DNA of 64,000 nucleotides. It comes from Plectosphaerella cucumerina. Taxonomy: Eukaryota; Ascomycota; Sordariomycetes; Glomerellales; Plectosphaerellaceae. The stretch is taken from positions 3,534,001 to 3,598,000 of the forward strand of contig JAGPXD010000004.1 of assembly GCA_020746995.1 (NCBI GenBank), written 5' to 3'. The translations under genes and the position numbers were made by a program. Shown here piece after piece: positions 1 through 11,194 of this stretch. Positions within the stretch are counted from its first letter, which is position 1. Every line of letters begins with the position of its first letter. The notes beneath the pieces were generated by a model. The model worked only from the letters and a program-made list of their open reading frames with translations, was not told the origin of the DNA and did no database searches.

Positions 1-75
1 CTCGTACAAAGTGCAGAAGTGATGATGATGGGTCGTGGTGCGGGACGCACCACGCCCGGGGTGGATGACCCGTGC

Positions 76-1018
76 TTAGACCTTCCGGAAATCTGGGGCG
101 AGTTAGCGAAAGTTCATGACAAGTAGACACCGACGAAGCATACCTTGAAGCACGGGGTAGATCATCTCGAAGGCCTGGTAGATCTCTTCGCGGACCTTGG
201 CGCCCGTCAGGACAATCTTGCCACTGACGAAGATCAGAAGCACGATCTTGGGCTTGATCATGCGGTAGATGAGACCAGGGAACAACTCGGGCTCGTAGGA
301 GCTGAAGTTGTGATGGCGCGAGGCCAGACCTTCGAGACGAATGGGGAACTTGATGTCGCACGAGCCGACAATGTTCTGGATCTTGAAGTCCGTGAACTTG
401 GCGTTGAAGCCGAGCTTCTGGATGATGCGCGCGTACTTGCGGCTAGCCAGCTTGGAGTCATCCTCGGACTTGGCGCCCGTGACGACCATCTTGCCCGAGG
501 CGAAGATGAGCGCAGTGGTCTTGGGGTCGCGAATACGCATGATGACAGCGGCGAAACGCTTTGGGACAGACGTGTTAGCAACCCTGTGGCTTCAAAACAC
601 TGAACCGTGACTGGAGCAGTACCTTTGGGTTGTACTCTGCGTTTCTCGCATGCAGGGCAATCGTCTTGAGGTCCAGACGGCAATCGAGGTTGACCGTGGC
701 GACGATGTTCCTTTAGGAGCGCGTGATGAGCTTCACAAGATCTGTAACAGAGCCTCATGCGGGTGATACATACTGCAGCGTTGGCGTCAAGCCACTGCCG
801 CCCTGAGCGGCGGCAGGCGTCGCAGCGGGGGTCGCGGGAGTCACCCCGTTGCCGTTTGCGGGCTGCTGGCCGTTGGGAACTGGGACCTGACCGTTGACGG
901 TCTCGCCGTTGGGCGCGGGAGCAAACTCGTTGGAGCCGCCGGGGAAGGCAAGCGAGCCGGGCGCAGTGAAGGCCTTGGCCTGCGCAGCCGTCGTGGGGTG
1001 CGTCTGGATAGACTCCAT
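76..1018 (-). CDS. tbp: TATA-box-binding protein (TFIID subunit)
   Basis: General transcription factor that binds the TATA element and nucleates TFIID/TFIIIB assembly in the nucleus. Hand-built model on the minus strand: exons 1018-774, 710-623, 558-144 and 92-76, giving 254 aa. The N-terminal ~80 residues are a Pro/Ala/Asn-rich variable region. The ~180-residue saddle follows, starting at TLQNIVATVNLDC and containing both TBP repeats (RDPKTTALIFASGK and KPKIVLLIFVSGK). The last exon is only 17 nt and restores the conserved ending YPVLQDFRKV; reading through its donor would give a non-conserved tail. The ATG at 1018 gives MESIQTHPTT, the usual fungal N-terminus. An intron-like segment (1147-1073) lies upstream, so it is probably in the 5' UTR. 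Identification is certain; the splice sites are inferred but all phases agree. Confidence 0.96.
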
Positions 1019-1072
1019 GATGTCGCGCGTGTCAACAGACTGTTCCAACCGGACTGAGCGGATCGAGCAGAT

Positions 1073-1147
1073 CTGTGTCATTCTCGCGTTAGCATTTGCT
1101 TCTTCTAAACCACATGGCACTCGCCAGCCAGCCAAACAGCCACGCAC
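1073..1147 (-). other. Probable 5'-UTR intron of the TBP gene
   Basis: On the minus strand a GTGCGT donor at 1147, a GCTAAC branch point and an ACACAG acceptor ending at 1073 define a 75-bp intron-like unit 55 bp upstream of the chosen TBP start codon. It explains why the open frame upstream of that ATG does not resemble TBP. Inferred from splice signals only. Confidence 0.5.
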
Positions 1148-4100
1148 CTAGAAATGCGTGGTTGCGGTGGGAGATAGGGAAATGCGTGGGAAGTATGAGG
1201 GCAGGTTTGTGGGAGTTTTGGCGGGAGAGGGGGAAAAGTTGATTTGCGGGAAGTGGGTGATTGGTGCAGTGTAGCAGAAACAGATTTTTGTTATTGTTGC
1301 TGTGGAAGGAAGGAGGGGGATCAAGGCTGGCAGGTGCGGGAAGGCACCGAGGCAGCAAGGCCAAACCTACCAGTTGTGGGGTGGGAGATGAACAAGTGAA
1401 TGTGTCCCCCTACAGCAAACAAGCTGGGAATATCTTCTCCTGCTCGTTCGGCGGAGAAAAAAGGTGGCAGGTGGCGGAAGACGGTTGATGTCTCCCGGAC
1501 GTGGACCGACTTCGTCACTTCTTCAAAGGCACGAAATGTCTCTCTATTGTCGGCGGCGGAGCGCACGGAACGTGGTTCTACAGAGCGCGGCGACCTCGTC
1601 GACGATCGGAATGCTCTGCCTGTGGAAAGGGAGGAGGAGACTCGGTCGTCGATTGGGATTCGATGGTCGCGCGTGCGGGCGGGACGAAAACGAGACGAGA
1701 TGACGAAGAGGGGAAAGTCAGACAAGACGTATTCCAGTCCTGTCTATGTGAGCGTCGGATGAGGATCGACGGTCGACTTTTTGGGGTGGGATGTGGTCGG
1801 CGCAATCAGCTAAGACGCGGCCGCTCTCGTCTTCTTTTTTTTGAGGTTGTTTTTCGTTTTGCGTCGAAGGTACGAGCGCAAAAGAGATTCTTCAAGGAGA
1901 GAAGAGTCGTTGACGTCTCGAGGCTGCACCGGCGAAGTGAAGTCTGGAGATGGCAAGACGTTGGAGTGACGAAATGTCAACGATGAGGATTTGTGGGGAG
2001 GGGGGATGGAGGTCAAGGTGGGGGCGGAATGACGGAAAAATTAGAGGGCCGAACGTGAGGTGGATTACGTAAGGCCGGGGTCGGATCTCGAGAACATCAA
2101 AAAGAAGGCAGGCCGGCGGGCATGGCCTTCTTATAATTTTCGGCAGGTGCCACCCAGGCAACGAGATTGTGGTGTGGCGCCAGCTAGCAGGGAGCCGATG
2201 CGCCCAATCACACGCCGCGACGTACGGGCGCCCCACTTGCCCCGACAAGTACCCCGTGTCCTTCGGGATGTATCGCGACATCAGGGCGATAAGCCTCCTC
2301 CCGGTCTTGGGGCACGGGGCACGAGTAGCCAATCGCAGAGCCCGCCGCTGGGGCCCGGCCGATGGCGCGAAATGGAGCCCTGTCATCATGTCGCCCGAAA
2401 ATTCTTCTCCCAAGCCCAAGCCGCTTCCTCCTTGAACTCTTCCTCCTTTCTTCCCTGTTTGCCCGCCCGCTTGCTCGAGAGAGAGGGCCCGCCGCCGCTT
2501 CGTCGCCCCCGTCGCCTGTCATCATCATCATTCGGCGATCACCACGACGACGAGTCGGCCGTCGTTCTCTTCTCGTTTTTCTCATCGTTTCCCATCGACA
2601 ACAAAATCAATCACCTTCTCCAACATGCATCGGCTCCCGACCTCTCGCAGCCTGTCACGTATGACGGGCGCCAACACCCTCCTCTCTCTGGCTTGCATGT
2701 GCATTCGCGTCTGATTCTCTGACCGACCGCGCCCATTCTCAGGGGGGCGACGGGAGGGACGGGGAGCCTGAGGGGGGCGTCGGTGTCGCGTCGCGCCCGC
2801 GCCCGCAATTTTTCTTTGCCCCGTGTGTGCCCACAGTGGCCCCGGCTTGGTTCGACGCGCTACGAATACGCTGCAGCGCCGCCGTCGGCTCACGGTCGGC
2901 GGCGGGTTTTACTGGCTTGCCCCCTCCACCTCTTCTCTTCCGGCCCCCCAATCTTACTCACGCACTGGCGCAATCACGACCATCCGCGGCCCAACCACCC
3001 TGCCCCCCTCACCCCTTCTGAAACGATGGGCGAGCCCCTTTTCTGATGCTGTCGCTCCCTCTTCCAGGAGGTTGCTCTGACGGATTACCACCCCTGAACT
3101 GCAACCTTCCACCCCCATCTCCGACCCCTGAATCCTCGGCCGGTCACATCGCGCGCGCTGTCGCCTCACCTGGGCCATCACATCACTCTTTCCGTCGACA
3201 GGGTCAGGGCATCGTTCATTCATTCTCCGGCACCTTCGAACATCCCGTCTCCCGCCGCTTTCAGGCAGGACCAAGGGAGGGAGCGGCGAGGTCTCGTGGT
3301 GGTGCAACACGGTCGCAGCGCTGCGCCGAAGGGTGGAATGCTGCTCTCAGGCTGGCGACGTGTGAGTCATTCTCCCAAGCCCCCCTTGAGAAGAAAGGAG
3401 CGGCATGAAAAAAGCAATCGGTTGGTTTGCCGCAGCCCCCCGAGCCCACGTACTGGGTACCGCAGCCTCGCCACCGCCCAAGCAACGCCCCTGGCCGCCT
3501 CCAAGCGAAGTCCAGCCAAGACTCCTCAACACGAAATGACGAGATGGGCTGGCTGCACCACTTCTGTCGGAGCTGGAGATGCACAAGATGCCGGCTGGTC
3601 TCCTGCATGTGCAGTCCCGCAATCTGTGCAATTCAGGAGGTCTTCGCGCATCCGCGCACCGCGACGGCGGGATGCTTCCAGGCCCTTCTCGCACAGCACC
3701 GGCCTCTGCCAAACCCTGGCATTGCGGGAAAGTCGAGGGTACTTGACCGGGGTGAAACCCTGTCCCGCCCCGTGCCCGTCTTGTACCCTCGTCTCCACTC
3801 GCGGGTACCGCGACTTGCCCTTTCACGGCCAATCAGCCGCGGCCACCCGAGGTCCTCGGTCAGGATCAACCACTTTGCGACTCATGCGGCCGAGCGAACT
3901 AGCCTCGTCCCGCCTTCTGTCACAGGCGGAATCCGAATCATGCTTCACAATGGATCATGGCATGACGAGCGACGGCGGCGCCGGACTGTTGAAAAAGCAC
4001 CCTTTCGAGGTCAGCTTGGCGCGGCACTCGGGGCTCTGGGGTTCGTGCGGGTTGGTATTTCCAGATTAATTTTGGAAACGGGGGTCACTGGCACCTGTCG

Positions 4101-5396
4101 CCGGTTTCGCAGGTGGTCAGGCTGTGTACCGGTACTCACACGTCATCGTGGTGCACATACCTGGCAGAGTACAGGTACACACCTCCCATCGCCTTTGATG
4201 CTTCCACCAAGCACATCCGGCACTCGTCGCATCCCGAATCTGGGGTTTGACGTCGGATTACAATTATCTCCGAAACCCTATACGTCGAAGAGCGGCCATC
4301 ATGTCAGGCGCATATAAGTACGGCCTCGACGACATCCAAGCGCTAGGCGTCCTTGAGAGTGATGGCTCTCTGCCTGACTAATCCTACAGCGCACTCATGA
4401 GGTTGACGATGTTTCAATGCCTCCGCGTCAGAAGCGTGCGGGCTCTTGTGATGTTTGCAAATGATCCCGCTCGCTGACTACCACGTGGAACGGCTTGACT
4501 ACTGCCTCTGAACCTATACCACCTCTGAACCCTGATCTATTCCCCGGAGGAAGCTCGCCAGCGTATCTCCATCGAATTTGACATCAAATGGGGCAGGTCA
4601 ATCCTCTCCGGCACCAGCAGCACTCCACCCCCTTTCCTGAGCCCCTGAATGGCTATCCCGTCCAAAAACACCATCTCGCGCTGGCATCAACCCGGCCATC
4701 TCTTCTCTCCTACCTTCCAGGACGAGCTCCTTACCAGTGGTCCTCTCCCACCATCCCAGCAGCCAATGCTACCCTCCCCATCTCCTCCATGAAGGCAGTT
4801 GATCCAATCACGGGGCCACAGCATGTCAGCCAGCGGCTCTCCTCCGCCCCTGAACCACATGCGCCCGTGGCGCGGGACCAACGAGAGATCACCATGCCCC
4901 GGCATACACCGCGATCCCATCTCCTCCCGCCAGCCCATCTCAGCCCGTGTCGCTGCATCGCCGTGCCTATTCGACTGTTGACCCATGTCGGTCGCACAGA
5001 GGCTGATCTGCCGTGCTGGCCAATGTCCCGGCGCCAGGGGCATGTGAGGGGGGAGCGCCTCTCCCGGGGACGGTATATGTAGATCGTAACGGCCTCATCC
5101 TGGGAGGGGATCCCCTGGGATGGTCGTGAACGACGTATTCCGCGAGCTTTACCTCTTTGTGTTTTGAGGTTCTCTGATTTTTGAACGCCTTACCACCCAG
5201 TCTGCGCCATCGCAAGCCATCAAGCCGCTGAGGACGAGGTGCCTGAAGCGCCACTGGAAGCCATCACGCCGCTGAAGAAAACGTCACAGAGGCCTCAGAG
5301 CCAGCTGCTTAAAGGCCGCCGTCATCAGCCCTCTCTCTGGATCCTCGCCAAGAATCCTCTCCCTCCGCCCGTGCTCTGCACAAAGCTTTGGTGACG
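1148..5396. other. Gene-poor intergenic region (~4.2 kb)
   Basis: Divergent upstream space between the TBP gene and the PLC-like gene. The open frames here (for example 2060-2722, 3296-4069 and 3427-4317) are compositionally simple, overlap in several frames, and show no recognisable family or consistent third-position G/C bias. I call no gene. Part is probably long 5' leader sequence. A possible fragment of a zinc-cluster transcription factor lies near 4390-4464 (see findings). Confidence 0.5.
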
Positions 5397-6418
5397 ATGC
5401 GTCTCTCGCACATCCTCCCTCTCGGCCTGGCCGCCCTCGCCGCAGCCGCCTGCAACGGCCACAAGGATCTCTGCGGCAAAAAGTTCTCCAATATCACAAT
5501 GGTCGGCTCCCACAACAGCGCCTTCGTCGGCCGCGAGCCCACGCACAACCAGTACATCTCGCCGACGGATCAGCTCAACATTGGCGTGCGCTTCCTCCAG
5601 GCCAGGACACAGAGTAAGAAGGGCCATCCCCAGATGTGCCACAGCTACTGCTTCCTCCTCGACGCGGGCCCGATAGAGGACTATCTGAAGGAGGTCGGGG
5701 CCTGGATCGACAAGAACCCGAACGAGGTCGTGACGCTGTTGCTGAACAACAACGATGAGCTGCCGCTGCACAAGTATGATGAGGCTTTCAAAAGCTCAGG
5801 GCTGGAGAAGCACGCTTACCGACCTGGCCGGCGCCTGGCCAAGGAGGACTGGCCGACACTCCAGGAGTTCATCGACACCAAGCGACGACTCATCGTCTTC
5901 ATGAGTATGTCTCAGCTTTCTTCCTCGCGTCTGATGAATGCTGACAACGGCGACGTAGACACCGGAGCCGATACCAACGCAGTCGACTACATCCTCCCGC
6001 AGTGGGACTACTACTGGGAGACCCCCTTCGGCGAGACCGATCCGGACTTCCCCAACTGCAACATTGACCGTCCGGAGAACGGCGACCCCAAGAAACTGAT
6101 GATGATGGTCAACCACTTCCTCAACATCAAGCTGCCCTTTGGCGACATCAAGCTCCCCGACCAGCTCAGGGCGCCACGTACAAACTCGTTCAACTCCATC
6201 TATGGCCAGGCTGAGCGGTGCAAGGCGCAGTGGGGTATGCAGGCCAATGTGATCCTGGTATGTGTCTTGAGGAGAAGGTGGTGAGAAAGCGAGACTGACG
6301 TGTGTAGCTTGACTGGATTAATGTGGGAAAGGCGGTCAAGACGCAGGATTACATGAATGGGCTGGGATGGAGTTTGTTCCGCCGCATGACGATATTGCGT
6401 ACTTGGGGTCCTTTTTAA
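5397..6418 (+). CDS. Secreted PLC-like phosphodiesterase (PI-PLC X-like TIM barrel)
   Basis: Three exons (5397-5904, 5959-6257, 6308-6418) give 305 aa. The ATG at 5397 starts a signal peptide (MRLSHILPLGLAALAAAAC). The mature part matches the fungal PLC-like phosphodiesterase superfamily: the first catalytic-type His lies in the GSHNSAF motif (about residue 41), a second in MCHSYC (about residue 81), and NEVVTLLLNN is the following barrel strand. Intron 1 keeps frame (54 bp) and would add a non-conserved stretch if retained. Intron 2 (GTATGT to TGTAG) gives the conserved LLDW after the NVI strand. Cys-rich, probably extracellular; no clear GPI signal. The substrate is unknown: members may act on phosphoinositides or glycosyl-PI, but this is not shown by sequence. 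The family is clear; the 3' exon is moderately sure. Confidence 0.85.
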
Positions 6419-6755
6419 CGTAAGAGGGTGGTGGAAGGCCGGTGGGCATGGTAATCGCGCCGAGTTTGGCGTGAGATGGGTTGGTCGTGATAATGATTTA
6501 GTGCTTCCAAGCTTGCGTCTGGCCCGTTGGACATTAGCAGGACGTAAAGCTGCTTGACAGGCCGTCATATTCGAATCTCATGTGTATTGATGCGTCTGAA
6601 TAATTTCAGTCTGCTGCATGCTTCGTTGGGACAGAGTGCCTGGTGTTTGTGAGTGAAGCCGAGAGGAGTCGGATGAAGCTGAGATTGGGTGCTGGACAAA
6701 GGCGCAGTCGTTGCACTCTGAGGTTTAAGTGGGGCATATCGCGTTGTCCCGTCAC

Positions 6756-6763
6756 TTTCGCGG
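6756..6763 (+). promoter_or_regulatory. E2F/MBF-like motif TTTCGCGG upstream of MRC1
   Basis: An exact TTTCGCGG lies about 250 bp before the MRC1 start. The motif is of the E2F/MBF type that drives G1/S genes. Function is inferred from motif plus target gene. Confidence 0.4.
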
Positions 6764-6831
6764 CGGGCTCGCGCTATTAACACCCCTGTTAATTGACGAA
6801 CACGCTCTGTCGCGTCCCCAGCTCGGACCCG

Positions 6832-6837
6832 ACGCGT
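6832..6837 (+). promoter_or_regulatory. MCB element ACGCGT upstream of MRC1
   Basis: A perfect MluI cell-cycle box about 175 bp before the MRC1 start codon. MBF binds this sequence in yeasts to activate replication genes at G1/S, which fits the downstream replication-checkpoint gene. Confidence 0.5.
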
Positions 6838-7012
6838 CGAGCTCCACCACCTACATCACCCCAGGTACCTCCTCTTCAACAGCTTTCTTCCTCCCAACAC
6901 ACACAATACTCACAGCAACTACATACCTATCACGCTAATTGTACTTGTCGGCCTCACAAATGTCCACTTGAAACCGACCAATTCTCACATCACATCATCA
7001 CACACATCAACA

Positions 7013-10000
7013 ATGGCGTCCCGGGCAGCATCACCGGGAAGCAGCCCGGAACCCGAGCTGCTGCTCTCGCCCAAGTCCCGCCTCGAGGCACGACTCGCAG
7101 CTATCGACACCAGCTCGGAAGATGAAGACGACCAGCCTCTGCCGCCTCTGCGGAGGAAGAGGTCTCCTCCCACGACCACCACACAGACCGACGATGCCAT
7201 GGCCGACTCAGAAGAAGATGTTCGGCCAAGAGGTCGCCTTGCCGCTCGCATGCAAGGAGGCTCACCCAAGCCTCGCACCACATCACAAGACACCAACACA
7301 GACGAGGACGACCTGCCGGTTCTCTCCCGCCGGCTGAAGCAGAGGCCGGCCCGCGACTCTGCCACGCCACCGCCCCGATCCCCAATCGCACGATCAAGCT
7401 CTGCTCTTTTTGTCTCGAGCGCGCCGCCATCCCCTGCACAACCGGTCGACGAAGCCGAGAACTCCAACTCGGAAGAAGAGTTCCCCGCCCTCAAGTCAGA
7501 CCGCTTCAAGGCCCTCGTCGAACGCAAGCGCCAGGAGAGGCTGGCACGCGAGGCCGAGGAGGAGCGCAAGCGGGAAGAGAGGCTGGCTCGCCAAGCAGAG
7601 CTGGACGCCCAGATCCTCGAAGATGACGACAACGACTCGAGCATCACCGACGATGAGGGCGGCCGCAAGCTCACCCAGGGCGCCAGGCCCACCCGCAAAG
7701 TCGGCAAGAAGGCCATTGAGGAGATGAACAGGGAGACACAGCGCATGGCCAGAAACATGCAGCTCGCCCACGAGGCCAAGACGAGGAAGAAGATCACAAA
7801 GGCCAGCCTTTTCGAACGCTTCAACTTCAAGACTGCCGGTGCAGCCGCCGCCCCGGAAGCCAACAATGCCAGCTCCAGCCGGCCAACAAGCCCTGTCTCT
7901 GTCCACTCGGACGTCGAGATGGGAGACGGCGCCACCCCGCCCAGCTCGCCGCCCACCGACAAGGCTCCCAAGGCCGACGCCGTGGCCGAAGTCGACGATA
8001 TGGATCAAGGTCTTCCCGACGTCGACGACGTGCTTCGAGCTGCCACCCAGCCCAAGCTGGACAAGTGCAAGGGCAAGGCAATTGACTCGCCGCAAAAGCC
8101 CGCCGTGACCGAGGCGAAGCCGAAACGCCAATTCCGTGTCAGGCTCCCCCAGGTCCCGGTCAACGTGGTTTCGCTCGACCCCGACGACGACGAGCTGCAA
8201 GTCGTCATGACGAGGAAGGAGAGGCTTGACGCCATCTTCAACAGCGTCAACGACAAGAAGCAAGTCGTTGCCGCCCCGGTCTCCCGGAAGCCCAAGCGCA
8301 AGGGCGACGTGCCGATCATGACTGCCTCGGAACTTAGCTTCTCTCTGATGCAGCGTGCCCGCGAACAAGCCAAGGCGGCGCGCGAGCAGCGCCTCGAGAT
8401 GCTCCGATCCAAGGGCATCTACATTCAGACGGAGGAGGAGCGGGAGAAGGAGATGCAGAGCGTCGACGACATCGTCACTAGGGCGCGCAAGGAGGCCGAG
8501 GAGATCATGGAGCGGGAGCGGGCTGCTGCCAAGCAGGACCGGAAGGACAAGATCAAGAACGGAGAGCTTGACCCTCTGGCCTGGGATGACAGCGACGACG
8601 AGGAGTACGAAGGTTCCGACGAGGGGCAGGACGCTGTGGAGGAAGGTGACGTCGAGCTGTCGGGATCCGAAGATGAGGAAGAGGCGGGCGATGCCGAATC
8701 CGACGCTGAGGACGCCCCCAACGCCCTTGTCGACGACCAGGCAAGCGAGGAGGATGCCGACGAGGATGACGAAGGGGCGGAGCTGCCGACAACGAACGCT
8801 CGGCGGACGAAGAAGAAGAACATCCACGTCATCTCCGACGACGAAGAGGACAGCGACAGCGACATGGTCGAGGCCACCCCCAGGCCTAAGGTCTTGTCCG
8901 CCATTTCGCCGGCGGCACCCAACACCAAGTCCCCCGCAGTCCCGACCTCGGTGCTGCGCTCCGCCAGGAAGACCTTCATCCCCGGCCTGCCCGTTGCAGG
9001 TGCCGCTGGCCTGGGACTCACCCAGATCTTCGCCGGTACCATGGACGATAGCCAGGCCGGACCTCTTGGCGGCACCATGCAGTCCCCCATGCCTACTCTG
9101 GGCAGCTTCCCTGACTTTGCCAACATGTCTCAAGACGACACGCAGCTCGCGGTCGACAGGATCCCCGACAGCCAGACCAACGTGCAGCAAGAGGAGACGC
9201 AAGCCCGCGAAACCCAGGGCATCCAGCTTCACTTCACCCAGTCCCAGATGCATGGGTTCGACAGCCTGCTGCGTGAGGACGAGGACATGGACAGCACCCA
9301 GCTCTCCTTCGAACCGTCCCAGGATGTTGGACTGGCCGAATACACACCGCTCAAGCGCCGCTTCGTCGACCCTTCTCCTTCGCTTGCCCCCACAGCCACG
9401 CCGGCCCCGGCAGACGATCCTGATATCATCATGGACTCGCCCCTCGTTCGCCGCGGACGTCTTCGCAAGAAGATTGCGAGCATCGCTGAAGAGACGGAGG
9501 AAACCAACGTCATCGCCTCGACGTTCGACGAGGAGCCCGTCGCCGTGTCCGCATTCAACGTCATGGCCAACGCTGCCAGGAAGGAGAAGAAGCGGAAGGA
9601 GTTCCTCAAGAAGAAGAGCAAGGCCAAGGGCATGTTCGAGGAACAGGCCGAGGAGTCGGAGGATGAGTACGCCGGTCTTGGCGGCGCCGATGGCGAGGAT
9701 AGCAGCGACGATGATGCTGCGTCTGTCAAGGAGATGATTGACGACGACGCCACCGGCAATGCCGATGACGAGCGCAAGATTGCCGCTCTCTATGCGTAAG
9801 TCCCTTCCAGTCAAGCCTCGAGACCTTCCAGCTAACATGGCCTAGCAACGGCGAGCGTGAACGCGACGTCAAGATGGTCGACAAGCTCTTCCACGACATC
9901 ACCACGGGCGCCCTCCGCCGCAAGCGTGGCGCCGACTACGACCTCTCCGACTCTGACGACGGCGGCGAGGCCCGTCGCAAGATGAAGCGTCGCCAGTTTG

Positions 10001-10803
10001 CCAAGATGCAAAAGGCCCTCTTCGCCGACGAGCGGGTCAAGAAGATCGCGGAAAAGCCCGGCAACGAGGCCTTCCTGCGTACCCTGGAGGACCGCGAGAG
10101 CGACGAGGAGATGGACTTCCTCGACATGGCCATCGAGCCGGCCGAGTCGGAGGAATCTCAGTCGCAGTCGCAGGACCAGGCCGCGCCTGCCAGCCAGCCT
10201 CCCGCGACCCGCGCGCCGGCCAACCTGCGCCGAACCAAGAATGGCAAGAAGCCGTCCAACATCAGCGAGATCCGCGAGTCCGTCTCAAGCCTGCTCGACG
10301 ACCCGGACGCGCTTAACGCCCCGACTGTGACACTGCTCTCCGACGACGAGCAGGACGACGAGGACCGCCCATCTACATCACACAGCAATAAGGAAAACGC
10401 AACGAACCCGCGCCGCACAAAGCCGGCCGTCATCGACCGCATGTCCCTGCGTCGCCAGTCCTCCTCGAACCTCTCCGCCTCATCGCGCCTCGCCTTCGCC
10501 ATGCCGGCCGCTTCAGGGTCGACGGGCTTCAAGGTGCCGGCGCTGCTGCGGCGGGCGACGACCAACTCGCTCGCGAGCGCGGCGAGCACCAGCACGACGA
10601 CGACGTCGGGCAGCTTCAACGAGACGGGAAGGATCAAGAAGAACGCGAGCAAGATGTCGGGCGTCAGCGCGCTGGCGAGGGAGACGGAACGGAGGGCGCT
10701 GCTGCAGCAGAATGATAAGAAGAGGGAGGCGAAGAAGTGGAAGGGTGCGGAGATGAGAGGACGGGCTGTTGGGGGGTTGTTTGGCGCGGGCAAGTTTGAG
10801 TGA
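7013..10803 (+). CDS. mrc1: Mediator of replication checkpoint (Mrc1/claspin)
   Basis: Replication-fork protein that links the helicase and polymerase to the checkpoint kinase. Two exons (7013-9795 and 9846-10803, 50-bp intron) give 1246 aa. The ATG at 7013 was chosen over an upstream non-ATG frame extension. It is a highly charged, mostly disordered protein with long acidic and Lys/Arg coiled segments (for example around the REAEEERKREERLARQAEL region). SQ/TQ sites, the targets of Mec1/Tel1-type kinases, cluster around nucleotides 9020-9310. The intron joins a conserved block reading ERKIAALYANGERERDVKMV, followed by the basic KRRQFAKMQKALFADERV segment; this is the MRC1-like domain. A large antisense open frame (9838-7496) is a composition artefact. 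Identification rests on the MRC1-like block, acidic and SQ/TQ-rich architecture, and length. Confidence 0.9.
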
Positions 10804-11194
10804 TTGTTTTGGGTTGGTGTTTGGTGTAAGGGTGAGATGGCTGGATATGGGTATGGATGGCATGTTGGTTTGTTCTTTTAGTGTAGCCAAAGACTTTCAT
10901 GGAGTTATGCCATGCTTGAAGCTTGCGAAGTGATATCTGATGCCGGACATGATGCTCGTGATGCGGTGGTTCAGCACTGATGCAGATTGCGGGGCTCGCA
11001 CAGTGTGACGCCCCGCCATGGACCGAACCGTCGCGCTTCACGCATCCCCATCCACCTGTCTCCAAGCACACGGCAAACAACAAACCCCACGACATCCCAG
11101 AAATGAAAGCCACTGCTCCGACCAGCCGAGCATCAACAACGGTCAGAAGGGCCGGACGAATTGTCGAGGCTGCGATGTTCAGCACCGGCCTGCC
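10804..11194. other. Intergenic region
   Basis: MRC1 3' flank and promoter of the next gene. No gene, RNA or repeat recognised. Confidence 0.5.

Larger units (their letters stand above)
6419..7012. other. Intergenic region and MRC1 promoter
   Basis: It holds the 3' flank of the PLC-like gene and the upstream region of MRC1. Two G1/S-type motifs (6756-6763 and 6832-6837) are the only signals I recognise; a pyrimidine/CA-rich leader precedes the MRC1 start. Confidence 0.6.

Noticed and set aside
2060..2722. 220-codon plus-strand frame
   Set aside because: Compositionally simple, overlaps others on both strands, no domain seen.
3296..4317. Two overlapping plus-strand frames (257 and 296 codons)
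   Set aside because: Overlapping frames of similar quality, no family, no codon bias; typical of G/C-rich non-coding DNA.
7496..9838. 780-codon open frame antisense to MRC1
   Set aside because: Its length follows from the strong third-position G/C bias and acidic repeats of MRC1. It reads as low-complexity Leu/Val/Gly/Arg with no domain.
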